Of a stretch of 64,000 nucleotides of DNA, positions 1-13,012 are shown in pieces; position 1 is the stretch's first letter; the number at the start of each line of letters is the position of its first letter. A program made the position numbers and the translations under genes. The stretch comes from Rhyacichthys aspro (Eukaryota > Chordata > Actinopteri > Gobiiformes > Rhyacichthyidae), in contig CM072168.1 of assembly GCA_036850595.1 (NCBI GenBank), forward strand, positions 15,429,982 to 15,493,981. Reading direction: 5' to 3'. The notes beneath the pieces are model-generated. The model was not told the origin of the DNA, did not search any database, and saw nothing but the letters and a program-made list of their open reading frames with translations.

Positions 1-120
1 TATCTAGGTACTTTTTAATGTTCATGGGCAAAGCAAGATTTTAAAAAGAGGGGCGGAGGGTCTTAATTTTGTTTGGTCCAACACAGTCAACTTCTCATGT
101 GTCTGTCTCTCTGCCTCTAG

Positions 121-194
121 TTCTCTTCATGAGATTCCGGTCCTCGGCGCGCAGAAGCACTTGATCTCGGCGGAGGTACGCGGACCTAAAGAAA
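121..194 (+). other. slc5a7: slc5a7 5' UTR part of first coding exon
   Basis: A polypyrimidine tract and CAG/TAG-type acceptor (ctgcctctag, ending at 120) precede this stretch, so the start codon probably lies in the second exon. A non-coding first exon would then lie to the left of the window. The sequence before the ATG, aagaaaATGG, has A at -3 and G at +4, a good initiation context. Confidence 0.6.
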
Positions 195-3100
195 ATGGCC
201 ATTCATGCCGAAGGTCTCGTGGCTATTGTCCTCTTTTACGTTTTGATTTTGTTCGTGGGGATCTGGGCTGCGTGGAAGAATAAAAGCTCTGGAGTTGGTG
301 AAGGAGGAGACAGTAGTGAGCGCATTATGGTCGGAGGGAGAGACATTGGACTCTTTGTTGGAGGATTCACAATGACTGGTGAGATAACTGACTACTTTTC
401 TTTATCTGTGCTTTATACCATAATTTTGTTACACTTTGAATGAATATAGAATGTGCTGTAACCAGTTTTACGCACAACCATCAAATATTAATGCTTGCCA
501 CATTTCATTTTAGGAATGCTTTTTTTTAGCAAAAGATAATAGTGCCATAAGACCAAAGTGAAATTTTCATTCAGCTCTATATAGGTTTAGTCTATAGAAC
601 GTTTCTAAGATAACTAATAATATACGTTGTATAAAGGTAGATCATTATTCCACACGTTGTTGAAAACACAGTGACCTTAATAAGTATCATTCATACTATT
701 TTCATTAAATTCCTTGTTTCTTTGCTTTTCCAGCCACATGGGTAGGTGGGGGCTACATCAACGGGACAGCAGAGTATGTGTACCTACCAGACTATGGCTT
801 GGCCTGGGCACAAGCCCCATTTGGATACGCTCTCAGTCTGGTAGTGGGTAAGAGTATTGTTATCTTTGTATAATCTTGAGCTGCCTTAAGTTTGCTCATC
901 AAATACCAAGCAGCATGGATGAAATATGTACAATCACTCATAAATGAAAAAGTGAAACACGGCCATCCATTTTGGGATAATGCAGACGCAGTTCATGCCT
1001 GTCCCCACCACCTAATGGTAAAATGTGGTGTATTTCAGGTCTTCCACTGTCATTTTGTCATCTGGACTCCAAGGTGATTTATACAAAAGCATTTCTCTTT
1101 TGATCAGCTGTAATAAATCCAAGCAAAAGACCATAATGTCACCTGTCTTTAACTGAAGAGACCTTATGTTACTTCATGAATAAAGAAAAGGTGCTACTAC
1201 TACACCCAGACAGCTGTGCCTACTGTGGTGACTCATACTCAACTCCTCACTCATTCATTAAATGCATTCCCATTTGTCTGACTTACTTAAATGGTTTGCT
1301 TCACTCAGGAGGTCTTTTCTTTGCCAAGCCTATGCGTTCCCGAGGATACGTCACCATGCTGGACCCCTTCCAAAAGCTCTATGGGGAGAGGATGGGGGGA
1401 CTGCTCTTCATCCCTGCGCTCATGGGGGAAATCTTCTGGTCGGCAGCCATTTTATCTGCCCTGGGTATGTGCATGATCAATAGTCATCAAATAAAAGTTC
1501 TTTGGTAAACTGGTTGTAATGCCTTGGCTCCTCTATGTCTTTAGTAACTGACAAAAGTTTCAGCAAAAGTAAAGATTGGATTTGTGCGCAGGTGCCACTC
1601 TGAGCGTGATTGTGGACATAAACATCAACATGTCGGTGGTGATCTCAGCTCTCATAGCCATCTTCTACACTCTGGTTGGAGGACTGTACTCTGTGGCCTA
1701 CACAGATGTGGTCCAGCTCTTCTGCATTTTTGTTGGACTGGTGAGTCCCAGGAGGGCAAAAATATCAATATTGCACTATATTATCAATGTATAAAGTTTT
1801 GATTATTTTCAAGATATGCATCCACTAAGAATGCAGGAATATGTATCATGACTCCTTGTATAAAAACAGAGAGGATCCCTCACTTCATGGTTAAACATGG
1901 GCCTTGTGGCATGATCTAGCTGGAGTCTGAGGACTGGTAAACTAATGCTAAAATGCTGTGTATTTTTAGTGGCATTTTTGGCAAGCTATATTGATATTAT
2001 AACATTATCTCTTTTAATGAATTGCCATTTTATTGAATTGTTTTTTGTTTTGTTTTGTTTTGGGGTTTTTTATTTTATTTTTTTTATTTTACTCCTTCTT
2101 CTTAACATAACTTGGACCAAGATTGTAAACAAGTACAAACATTATAAAAATTGTGTATATGTAGCTATAGAGTGACATTTTCCACTAATATCTTTCCTCT
2201 GTTCTGTAGTGGATCAGTGTGCCTTTTGCCCTGTCCAACCCTGCCGTGTCAGACATCAGTGTCACAGCCAAAGAAGTGGTGTACCAGTCCCCTTGGCTCG
2301 GGAAAATAGTGCCTGAAGACAAATGGCTGTGGGCAGACAACTTTTGTTTACTCGTAAGTCCTACTGTCGCTGCATTCACAGCTGATGAACCTGATCAAAC
2401 GGCTCTGGACTGGTGTCTGTATTTACTCTGGTGTCTCTGTTTCTAGATTTTGGGGGGGATTCCCTGGCAGGTCTATTTTCAACGGGTTCTTTCTGCCTCT
2501 TCTGCTACCTACGCCCAGGTGCTCTCCTTCCTCGCTGCCTTCGGCTGCTTGGTCATGGCCGTCCCCTCAGTCCTTATAGGAGCAATAGGGGCCTCCACCG
2601 GTAAATACAGACACATTTATTTGTACGTACATGGGGCAATAAAGAACAATCATCTATGAATACTCCATTAGACCTAACAATATGACCACGACTACACAGA
2701 TTATCTCATTACCAGTGCAGCTACAAAATATTTTGTCCCTGTTTTGTTGGAAGGAGATTAATTTTAAGAAAATAGCATCATAGTTAGTGTACTTTCTCAC
2801 AAAATATAGTTGTATGCCTGCAAGATCCAAAATGATCCAAATGATTTTTAAATTGTAGAAACAAATTGTTAGGGTGCAGACACTCATGCTCTGTTAATCT
2901 GTGAGTTATGTGCACACACACATCGACACATGTTGATTAAGCAGTTAATGAAACATCACAACTCAATCCCACTGTCCAGGAATGTGATCCTTTATTCAAA
3001 CAGGAGAGTAAGATCAAAGCCTGCCTGACTTGTTTACAACCCAGCAGCATTTTCAGATGTGGAAATGCAAGGCATACAGTGTCTGGAGAGTAAACAACGG

Positions 3101-5563
3101 CAGACGGATGCTGTCACGACAGGCAGAGAGGAGAGTCACTAGACCATGCTGATTTGGTGAATATTACATCTGAGGAGGAGCTGATTATTTTGGTCTCACA
3201 GAGGCAGTTTTTATGTAAAGCCTAATAAGCTGCTGCTGACTACTTGAGGATGGGAGAGAAAGACAGAGGAGATATAGAGACATATCAACATGTAACAGTG
3301 GAGTAGAACGGGCTGGTGGGTGGAGTTAGATGGATGTGGTGGTCAGACTAAAAAGCAAACAGGACTCACAGTCCTGCTGAGAGACGTAAAGGCCAGTTGA
3401 CCGGAGCAACAGCAGCAGGTCCAACTCAACAGAGATTAAACACCTTCACTATGGACAGTAACACCTTCAATCATTACTGTGTTCAATAATATGACTCCTA
3501 TGTTCATCTGTATCTTGTGTCAAAATGTCACATCAAAACTGATAATGCTCTACATTATTAATTAAATTATTATAATTCACATTTTAAATTAAAATCCAAT
3601 TATACTGCATTATGTATTCTACATACAACACTGAATCATATTTCATATTTGATGGTGCATGTCAGCGCATTAGTAAATCATCAGGCTGCAGTAACCATAG
3701 TAAAGTCTCTCTTTTTTTGTCATTATAGTCTCTTGCTTTAGATTTTCCCTTCGGCTTTACCTACATTGTTTTAGGAAGTAAAATATATATAATAATAACT
3801 CAGATGAGGATTAATCCTACTACTTAATGTTTTAAAGACAACTGAAACTATGCAATTGGTTGCAGTATAATATTACAAGAACCAGTAAAAATACTACATA
3901 ATTGTTTAGATCTTTAAGGTATTCTGTGCAGGTTTTTGAGGCTAAGCTCATTAAACTTGGCCTGAGGTCACACAATAATCTCTTCTTCAGATCTTCACAA
4001 TGTAAAAGCTATACCCATATCTTAAAATGTGTTCTTGTCTACATGCATTTTCATTTATTTACTAATTCCGCTTTTTAGTTTGATCTATAAGTTACCTGTT
4101 CTCACCAAGCTGTAATTATCTTAGGGCTACTTAACCAAAAAGGTCCCTTCCTAAAATGTAAAGCTGAGAAATGTAGGAAAAGAGCAATGTGTGTGCATAC
4201 ATTCATCTCAGTGTAGTGTAATTTGAATTAAAGGATAATCTTCAGTAAAGGCGTTCTCAATACAATCACCATTTCTTCTTGCTGCTATTGAGAAGTTAAG
4301 GCCCCATGGTACTCAGTTGCAAGAAACATGAATTTATGTGTATATTTCTCTAAAGATAGTACTTCCTACTTTATATATTATGTAACATGAGTAATCATTA
4401 GTATGTATAGTCCTTTACAAAATAAGTTTTTTATGTTTGATTACTGTTTTAACATTATGACGACTGACCAGCTAACATTCCCCAGACTGGAACCAGACCA
4501 CTTACGGCTCCCTGCCTCCAAAGGATAAGGACGAGTCGGACATGATTCTGCCCATAGTGCTTCAGCACCTCTGCCCGCCCTACATCTCCTTTTTTGGTCT
4601 GGGGGCGGTCTCAGCAGCTGTGATGTCATCAGCAGACTCATCCATCCTATCTGCCAGCTCCATGTTCGCCAGGAACATCTATCAACTTGCTTTTCGACAG
4701 TCGGTAAGCGCCACAATCATGCTAATATACAGTGTGTGAGAACAGTTTTAGTTATTTTTTAGGCACCGATCAATAAATCAATTGTGGTTTCTCGGCTGCA
4801 TACTGCTTTTCCATTTTGGCCTTGACAAAAGGCAGTAACTTTAATCAAAACTTACTTTTTCACAGTTTTTGTAATTTTTATAATCTAACTTTTTTGTTTG
4901 TCTCCCCAGGCCTCGGACAATGAAATAGTTTGGGTGATGCGTATCACAATCTTCATTTTTGGAGCTCTTGCTACAGCTATGGCATTGCTTACGGGATCAG
5001 TGTATGGCCTGTGGTACCTGAGCTCTGACCTGGTCTATGTCATCATCTTCCCACAGCTGCTCAGTGTGCTGTTTGTGAAAGGCACTAACACCTACGGCTC
5101 TGTGGCGGGTTATATTTTTGGACTTCTGTTGCGTATCGGAGGAGGAGAACCTTACCTTAAACTCCCTCCGTTTATCTACTACCCTGGTTGGGTGATCCAG
5201 GAGAAGATCCACCATCTCACTGGGGACGTAGAGTACTTTGTGCAGCAGAGGTTCCCCTTCAAGTCCGTGTCCATGGTGGCTTCTCTTTTGGCTAATGCTG
5301 TCTTTTCATATCTGACTAAATACTTATTTGAAAGTGGTATGCTGTCACACAAGTACGACTTCCTAGACGCAGTGGTGTCCAAGCATAGCAAAGAGATCAT
5401 GGACAAGACTACGCTCGTGAGCAACCATGATAACATCACTCTATCCGAGATGGCGCCTGTCAGACAGACCCTGGGAACATCACTGGCTGGAACATTTACA
5501 AACAGTGAGATCCTCAGTGACGATGGGGTGTCGAGTCCTGAGCCTTTTCCCAATGGAAACTGA
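195..5563 (+). CDS. slc5a7: High-affinity choline transporter 1 (CHT1), 8 coding exons
   Basis: Sodium- and chloride-dependent transporter of the SLC5 family that takes choline back into cholinergic nerve endings for acetylcholine synthesis. Coding exons: 195-378, 734-847, 1309-1464, 1592-1740, 2210-2353, 2447-2600, 4486-4703, 4910-5563. All junctions are GT-AG and keep frame, giving 590 residues (human about 580). The start MAIHAEGLVAIVLFY opens the first membrane segment and matches the family start. Recognisable blocks are VGGRDIGLFVGGFTMT, WVGGGYINGTAE, FFAKPMRS, GGLYSVAYTDVVQLFCIFVGL, GGIPWQVYFQRVL, SSADSSILSASSMFARNIYQ and GLWYLSSDLVY. The cytoplasmic tail has DKTTLV (LV at residues 542-543), corresponding to the dileucine-like endocytosis motif of mammalian CHT1. 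The extracellular loop before FPFKS is longer than in human. Fish may have slc5a7 paralogues, so the exact a/b assignment is open. Confidence 0.96.
2601..4485 (+). other. slc5a7: Largest slc5a7 intron
   Basis: Intron of 1885 bp between the exon ending GASTD and the exon starting DWNQTTYG. The sequence is A/T-rich. I see no coding exon in it, and no transposon or RNA gene that I can support. Confidence 0.8.
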
Positions 5564-7695
5564 AGCACGGGCACAAAGGAAAGGATCCATAAAGAACTAA
5601 GATGATTCACACAGAGGCATTCTTCAGGAAACTTGCTACTGCCACATGAGAAACCTGTAAAAAAGGCCTGTAAGTGACTCCATGAGTTTGTTTTATGCTG
5701 ATGATATTCTTTTTTGAGAGACAGTCCTTACTGGGATCCAGAAAGTTGACTGTTAAGTCGAATGCTTCAAGTTTAGTGTTTTCAGTCACAACTGAATCTC
5801 TCTGAAGAAGGAACAATGAAACCACACTGAAGTAAATGCTGCTATAGCCTTTGGGAGGGTTTTCGAGGGACAGACTGCAGTGGAGAACAGTGAAATATCT
5901 AATCAGAAAACTGTGTTGTGTGTGTTGCTTATGTGTACATCTGATGACAAAAAAATCTCATCTCATCATTTTGAAACTTTTATTTTTGTGTAGACAATAG
6001 AGCAATAATGTTTTAGGGTGCAGAGAATAATACACTGTGTATATCCATTTTTAAACTTGAAAACCTTTAGCCAAAAGATGTCCTTTTGTTCAGAGATGTC
6101 TTCACCTTGCTTTCATCATCATTTCCCTCTTACCCCTATATTTCTTCATGATCCACAGCCATTCTGATTCATGACGTTCTGACATGATATACATCAATTG
6201 CCTTTACAGTGCTTAATTAATAAGATGCAAACGGGCCATAGCTAATTGTTCAAAGATGGATTAAATGATTACAAAGCAGTCTTTGCCATTCTGACCCAAG
6301 ATGAACTATGGTGAAAACGTGTTCACCAGAGAACTATCACCCTTCATTCAATCCCATACAAATTTGTAATGGTTATATTTGTCAAACTATTACAGTTGCA
6401 GAGTAAGGCAGTGGCATCAGTAAAACTGACAACTGTCGCATTATAAATGTTTGACTGATGTGTTTAAAACTAATGGGACAGGTTCATGATAAATGGTCTA
6501 AATGGGTGAATCGTTGTATGTGTGGGTGTTTATGATTGTTTGTTTCCTTGCCCTAAACCTTTTATTGACCGTCCGGCCACAGCAGGTTAGAGGAGACAAG
6601 AAATGATTGTTCATCCCAGGATGATGTCAGTGAACCCGGCCGTTATTGATCCTGTCCCCAGTTGATTAGCCCTCAGGACATTTGATTAATGCTGCTGGGT
6701 CTTTTGAAAGTAAGAATTGCCATGTTTTTCTTTTACAGTACATATGAGGAGACCAAGTAGAAGTCACAGATATTTTTCTCAATGCAAGTCCCCCATATCA
6801 CTCGGTGTTGTTTACATAGGGAAATTTGTAACAAGTTTTCAGCTGATACAGTGATCTCTGGCATTCTTGTCTAGTTTCAAGTATGACTATTGTCCCGTTC
6901 ACTACCTTGAATAGTTGTGGTTTGTTGGTGTCTGTTTCAGTCTTTGAACTTGCCTTAATACAAGGATTTTGCAAAATCAGTGGAAAATGATTTGGTATCT
7001 CTGTCACTTCAGTATTTCACAGTTATGTTAGTTTGCCCAGGGCTCCTAATTCTTTCTCTGTTCTATACAAACCATTAACCTGGTCTCTGTGGATTTGAGT
7101 TGGATTTCCTGAGGGCAATGTCCAGGGGCCATGGTTCGGAAACTGCTGTGAAGGAAGACCAGGTGAATAGGTGTCGCTGAAAAGGCTACAAGGACATTAA
7201 ATGCTACATTTAAAAATGAACGCTTTAAAAATGAACATACAAATGGATGTAGTCTTATTCCACACGGGATCCCTCTTCACGAGAAAATACGAGCTTGATA
7301 AGAAGCCACTGACTTCAGAAGTGAACACTGCTGTGATACTAAGTGCAGTGTCAGGCAAACTCATCAGATTTTAATGTGAATGTAAACCTTCATCCTCGTC
7401 AGATAAACCTCACAAATTACTGTGTAGGGTTCTTCCACAACATACACTGAAAAGTATCAGTGTCAGCTGTGGGACTGACATATCTGTGGCTCTGTGTTGT
7501 AAATTGCAATGACGCTGTATTTTTGTGTGATAAATGTATATACCAAAAAAGCATAGAAACTAGTCTACTTTTAAACGCAGCACTGAAAATGTTTGTTGAC
7601 AGTGAAATGAGCTATTTATTTATTCATGTCTAAAAGTATATAGTTGTAAACATATGTGAGGTCAGTTGAATAAATTACATTATTTAGCAGTCATG
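5564..7695 (+). other. slc5a7: slc5a7 3' UTR (predicted)
   Basis: Non-coding sequence after the TGA of slc5a7. The first convincing AATAAA is at 7669-7674 and is followed by a T/GT-rich stretch (gttgtttctctttt), so the transcript probably ends near 7690 with a UTR of about 2.1 kb. A tttatttattca A/T-rich motif is near 7614-7625. The UTR end is inferred from the signal only. Confidence 0.5.
7669..7674 (+). terminator. slc5a7: Poly(A) signal AATAAA, slc5a7
   Basis: AATAAA followed within 30 bases by a GT/T-rich element. It is the first canonical signal I found after the slc5a7 stop codon. Confidence 0.5.
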
Positions 7696-7744
7696 AGTTG
7701 TTTCTCTTTTTACGCATACTTAATGTAGACATACAGTAAGATGA

Positions 7745-7910
7745 ATGTGTGTGTGTGTGTGTGTTTGTGTTTGTGTGTGAGGACCAGATGATTGACAGCC
7801 AGGACGGTTTTGACAGTTATAAGATTCAGAGGCAGGCGTTTTGATTGATGACAGCAGCCCTGAGATTAAACCCTCCTCTTGGACACACTTGTACACACAC
7901 ACACACACAC
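7745..7910. repeat. Facing TG and CA microsatellites
   Basis: A (TG)n tract with TTTG interruptions at about 7745-7778 and a (CA)n tract at about 7893-7910. The two are complementary and about 115 bases apart, so a transcript of either strand could fold into a long stem. They lie just past the predicted slc5a7 poly(A) site. Confidence 0.75.
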
Positions 7911-8240
7911 ATTCAGGCAGAACTTATTGTGCATAATTGTGTCCTATAGGAAAAACTATTGAAATCAGATAAGAGTAAATTTGAGGTTTTTAATGAACCA
8001 GCTGGAAAATGACAACATCTAATACACCAGTGTGACTTAGCTGAATCCTCCAAAAATGTTATATTCAGTCTCTCAATATCTATACTATTATTATGAGAGC
8101 AATGACTAGATATGGAGTGTATGTTTTAACAATACGATTAATAGGGTTGTGAAATTCCTAACAAAGATTTTTATAAATGTATTTTCTTTTCTAACTTCAC
8201 GTAAAGAGACTGAATCTGACAACATAACAAGTGTTTCAAA

Positions 8241-8661
8241 CTGGGGAGGGCAAACCTTTTGGTTCAAGGGCCGCACTAGGTTTTAAAATCAGACAGATGG
8301 ATTGGAAAAGTAAACTAGTAAATAGTGAAAACCTGAAAACTGGCTGCTAACCTCGCATCGAGTGGTTTGTATCCTGTTTAGTGGCAAATAATATATATGA
8401 CCTTTGGCTTGACTTCAGTGGAAGAAATCTCTGGTCCCTCAACATAAAAACATAGCACTCACATCTGTTGATTTAGCAAAGGCTATCACCATTTTGAAGC
8501 ATGTCGTCTGGTTGAATCAGCTTATAACTGCAGAGTATTGGAGAAAAAAATGAGAATATATGTAGTGTTTAATTGTCAATAAATAATTAGACATTAGTGG
8601 GCCCGATAACACAGCCCCATGAGCTGCATGTGGCCCCCGGACCTTAGTTTGCCCACCACTG
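8241..8661. mobile_element. Non-autonomous hAT-like DNA transposon relic (421 bp)
   Basis: The left end ctggggagggcaaac and the inverted right end (cagtggtgggcaaac when complemented) form imperfect 15-bp terminal inverted repeats matching at 12 of 15 positions. Just inside them are the complementary phrases 'caagggccgcac' and 'gtggcccccgg', typical of hAT/Charlie-type ends. The flanks gtttcaaa (8233-8240) and gtttagag (8662-8669) are a decayed 8-bp target duplication, 5 of 8 identical, the size hAT elements make. There is no transposase frame inside. Family assignment is by resemblance only. Confidence 0.65.
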
Positions 8662-11600
8662 GTTTAGAGTGATGAGATGGGAGTCTAAACATGTCAAGGC
8701 TCAAGGCTTCAAAATAATTATACTGTATAATCCCAAAATGACAATGAGAAGGTTTATTGGGTTAAAATGGCTTTAAACAAAAATAATCATGTAAAATATA
8801 AATGGTTAATCCTGTTTGAAGCTAAGCATGTACTGTAAAACATATGGTTGCTGTGTGTTATCACTTCTAGTGTGATTCATGTAATACTTGTCTGTAGACA
8901 GCAAGCTCAATGTGTACATATGCAGTACAGACTGAAGTGTTATTAGTGAAACTATCAAAAATGGCCTCTACATTGAAATGATTTGCCTGCAGGTGACAGA
9001 CTGGAGATTAGTTTAGTGAAACTGTAATTGTACCACATCACGTCAAGAGCTGTGTGTCATAGCCTTGCAGTCAGAAAATAACTCTTTCCATCCGCCCTTC
9101 TGACATATTGAATGACTCTGCAATGTGGTATCAACACCAGGATGCATACATAACATGTCTGTGCTTTAGTATGAAGATGAAAACGTTATAAAAGAGGCAT
9201 ACACTGACATTGTTCATATCTAAGACCTGAAAGACACATAAGAGAAACAAATACTAGATTACACTTTCTGTTTTAGTGATAGCTAGTCACTTCGTTTTGG
9301 TAACAGCTTATTAACAGTCTGTCCTGGCGCTTTTATCGGCACAATCCTCTGTCTGAACTCCCAGCAGGTTGAGGAAGTGTTTTAAATATTTCCACCCATC
9401 CACAGAACATGCACCATCCCCAAAGCCAAGCTGCAGGCTTCGTGACTCTTCCTTGTCCCCATGAAAGCTTCCTCTGAGTGTGAACTGACGTAAAAATCCC
9501 CGAACGTCATCAATAGCGTCGGCTAAACATATAGAAACATATTCAACCCTGAGGCACAGCTTACAACTAATTCTCATTAAATGACAAGAGTCAGGAAGGA
9601 AGTTGGACGTGCTGATAAAAGACAAGCCTGTAATTGATGTCCCACTGCAGTGCTATTTCCAGTCATGTATTTTCTTAATTGCACGGGTAAGTCATATATT
9701 TTGGGACACAAAGAGATAACACAAAAATGTAAGATAGAAAGCAAGGAAGTGGGACAATAAAATGTTAAATAAAGAAAGCTAGAAAACCATCTTAACAAGA
9801 GAGCACGGATGATGTAATTTATAGCAATAAATCTTGGCCCATTTACTGCTTTTTCAATAAGGGCCAGCCTGGAAAACAGTCATCGTCATTACTTACATTA
9901 GACTAAGTGCTCCACTTATCAAGAGAGAGGAGAAGAAACGCAGGAAGAAAAGAGGAGGAAGAGAAAATGAATAGAGGAGCCAGACATTAACTGTGGTCCC
10001 AGCTTATTTAAAACAACATATGAGCACAATAGAGGTTAACAGTAAAAATCAAAATCAAAGAAAGTGTTAATTAAGAGTGTTTTATTCATCATTTCCTTCA
10101 TGACATAAGCTGATGTTTATAATTGCCTTTGCTGAAGGAAAGGCAACTTGAATTCTCCTTGATTTTTTTATATTATATTTCGTTGCAGGAGCTCAGATCT
10201 GTGTCATTAGTGCCCTGCTTTGAATCAAAGATGGCTTAAAAATTAGACAAACCACTTCATATCATTGTCTTGACATCCCAATAACCTCCCCCGGAAGCTC
10301 ATTACCTTCTCAAAATGTAATAAAAAGATGCCAGTGGCCAGTGATCTGTAAAGACTCTGGACAATACCTATAGACAGGTCCATGTTCATACTGCACTATG
10401 AGCATTCACTTTATTTTGTAATGTCTGACATGTATTTGTACATTTGGAGTGAAAACACATGTACCTAATTACTACACTAATGATAATTAGTTGTAAGTGA
10501 GGTGCTACATATGTTTGCTAATTGCACATGTCAAGGTGATTAAGAGAAACGAATTCCTAAAAGATACACAGTGTATACAGTAGTATACAGAGGAAAATAC
10601 ATTGGCTCTTTAGACAAAGTGGTGACTACTTGGTCAGCAAATGTACAACAAGAATCAGCAGGAGGCGAGTACAAATCTAAATCTGACTAACAGTGCATTT
10701 TTTTCATTTTAATTTTCATAAAGTGTTTTAAAGTGTTTTAATGTTTTAAAGGGGTTTTACAGGAAAACCATGATTCTAGATATAATTCTAGTCATATTTA
10801 AACAATCAGTCATTATCAGCAAATTGTTTAACGTGTCTTGAGCAGTGGAGACATTAGACCCCTTTGAGGTAAATGTGTTTCTCAGGTCAGTCAGCCAACA
10901 TTTGTTAATTGTTTTTATCATGACTTAACAATAAACCTAGTGGGCCTATGCCAAATACTGTGTGTGTTTCCCATAGTGCCCCACTGCTTATAAAACATAT
11001 TGATCGACGTGTCTGTTATTTCTGTCCGCTACACGTCAAGCCTTCAGCTGTCAGGTGCAGTCGGACTTCCTTTGTTTTATGCTCTGGATAGATTACATGC
11101 TTCTTCACACTGCTTTATTTCAGATGCCACTTTTATTTAAATGCCACAGTGGAAAATGTTGAAAACAATATCATGATCTATCTCATGGCAATCAAATGGC
11201 TTTTCTTGTGTTGTCGGTGATAGACTTTACCAATAACATCGCACGACACATGAAAAAGAGAGTGTCATACCTACAATAGTGTTGAATTGTCAGTCTGGTT
11301 TTGATCTGAATAAACCACACAGGTGCCATCTGTTGTTCAAGCCAAAAAAGTGCTTCCCTTCCCACAAAATGCAAGTGTTTAAGGAGTGTTTTTAATTATA
11401 AGTCAGTGTCATATCCCTCACTCATTCACAAACAAAAAAGCTGCATTGAAGAAATATAATTTGACACTATTACTGCGATACTGACGTGTCCCATGCCCTG
11501 ACAGACTCTGCAGCCTTTCCTTCGTACTTCTGCTGCACTCACTGATTGCTGCGGTGGCTGCCTGTATGTATTGAACTGCGGTAAGTAATGAAAATGGTGA

Positions 11601-12972
11601 GTGTCCACTGTTGCTTCTCCCATTGATCCCATCAGTGGAAAGTAGCTTGGCTCCAATTAAGCTCTAATAGGCCCGAAGGGAGAGGAGAGGCACCGAGAGA
11701 AGACAGAAAATGTTTAGCTGAAGTGAGAAAAGTGTTATTGGTGAGAAATAACATGAACTGCACAGTGTGACAGATAATCATTAGATCTTAAAGACGTAAG
11801 GGGAAAACAAATCCCAAATTAGCTTTAAATAATGATTGTTTAAAGCCGAATTAATGATCAATCAGATTTGATGTAACAAAAACAACTGAGTCAATTTATG
11901 GCTGCGTCCTCACCTGTGCAGAGCTGACTGTTCCTCCTCGTTGAGAAGCTGACAGGGGCTGAGGCTCGTCACCGCAGTGCTAACGTAATCAGCTGAACCC
12001 ACACAACCTCCAGCACACAAATTATATTACGGAACAGTTTGGAGGAGGGGGATCCTTCACAGTGATTTACTTAAAGCTTGGACTAAGAATAAATGGGGGA
12101 GGGAGGTGCAGCCTTGAGCCCGTCTCAGAAGCATATAGTACCGTAAACAAGGCTGTGTGTCCAAGTGCATATGTCAGGTTTCTGCTTCACTGCTGCCGCA
12201 CATCTGCTTTCCTCAATCAGCCGATAAGAATGAGACAAGAGGCTGGCTTCTTTGGAGACAACGCACAACAGAAAATTATATCTAGATGAGAAGAAAGAGA
12301 AAATCTGGCAGGTGAAAAGATCCCGTTGCTTAGATTTAGATGTTGTGGGTGAATTCAAAGCCTTTTCTTGTCAAAGTTGTCAATTCTTAATAAGATGTTC
12401 ACTTGGCACATATTATTTTTTTCGCACTTTTATCCTGGTTGGATTGATGAATAGCCAAGTGAATTATTTATCCCATTTGAAATTATAATTTGAGATATTT
12501 GTGCATGGTTAGGCATTTTCGAAACGTGAAGGAAAAGTCTGTTCTCCACCAATTATCCTGTCACAAAACCTCTCTAGACAGGTGAAGTAAATGAACAAAT
12601 GGCATGCTAAAGACTGCTACATCTAACACAATGCTAAATGTCATTTGTTTTACTGTATAACTCCCTGTATTTCTGCTTTTGCATCCTTCCTTACCTGCAG
12701 GGCACCTGTTGCTGCAGACAGGATGTGTTCTTGATTACAAGTGATAGCGGCAGAGGCTAACAGGCAGCTAACAGGACAGAAACATTCATCTGGTTAACAA
12801 AGCCTTGGCAGGTCCCTCTTCTCCACCGCGCTCCCTGTAATTCTTTACGACAGTGTCATTTAAAGATGACATATGACTGCAGCGAGCCAATACTGCGCCA
12901 TGTCACACAAACACACACGTACACACAGCTGCTGAGGCGGACGAGCTGCAGAAATGAATGAACAGCTGTAGC

Positions 12973-12974
<2 letters not shown>

Positions 12975-13010
<36 letters not shown>
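12975..13010. repeat. (TG)n microsatellite
   Basis: About 18 uninterrupted TG units in the slc5a7-gcc2 intergenic region. A short CA-rich stretch lies about 60 bases upstream (12907-12925). Confidence 0.9.

Positions 13011-13012
<2 letters not shown>

Noticed and set aside
5179..5610. 143-codon minus-strand frame
   Set aside because: Antisense of the last slc5a7 coding exon, with no independent evidence.
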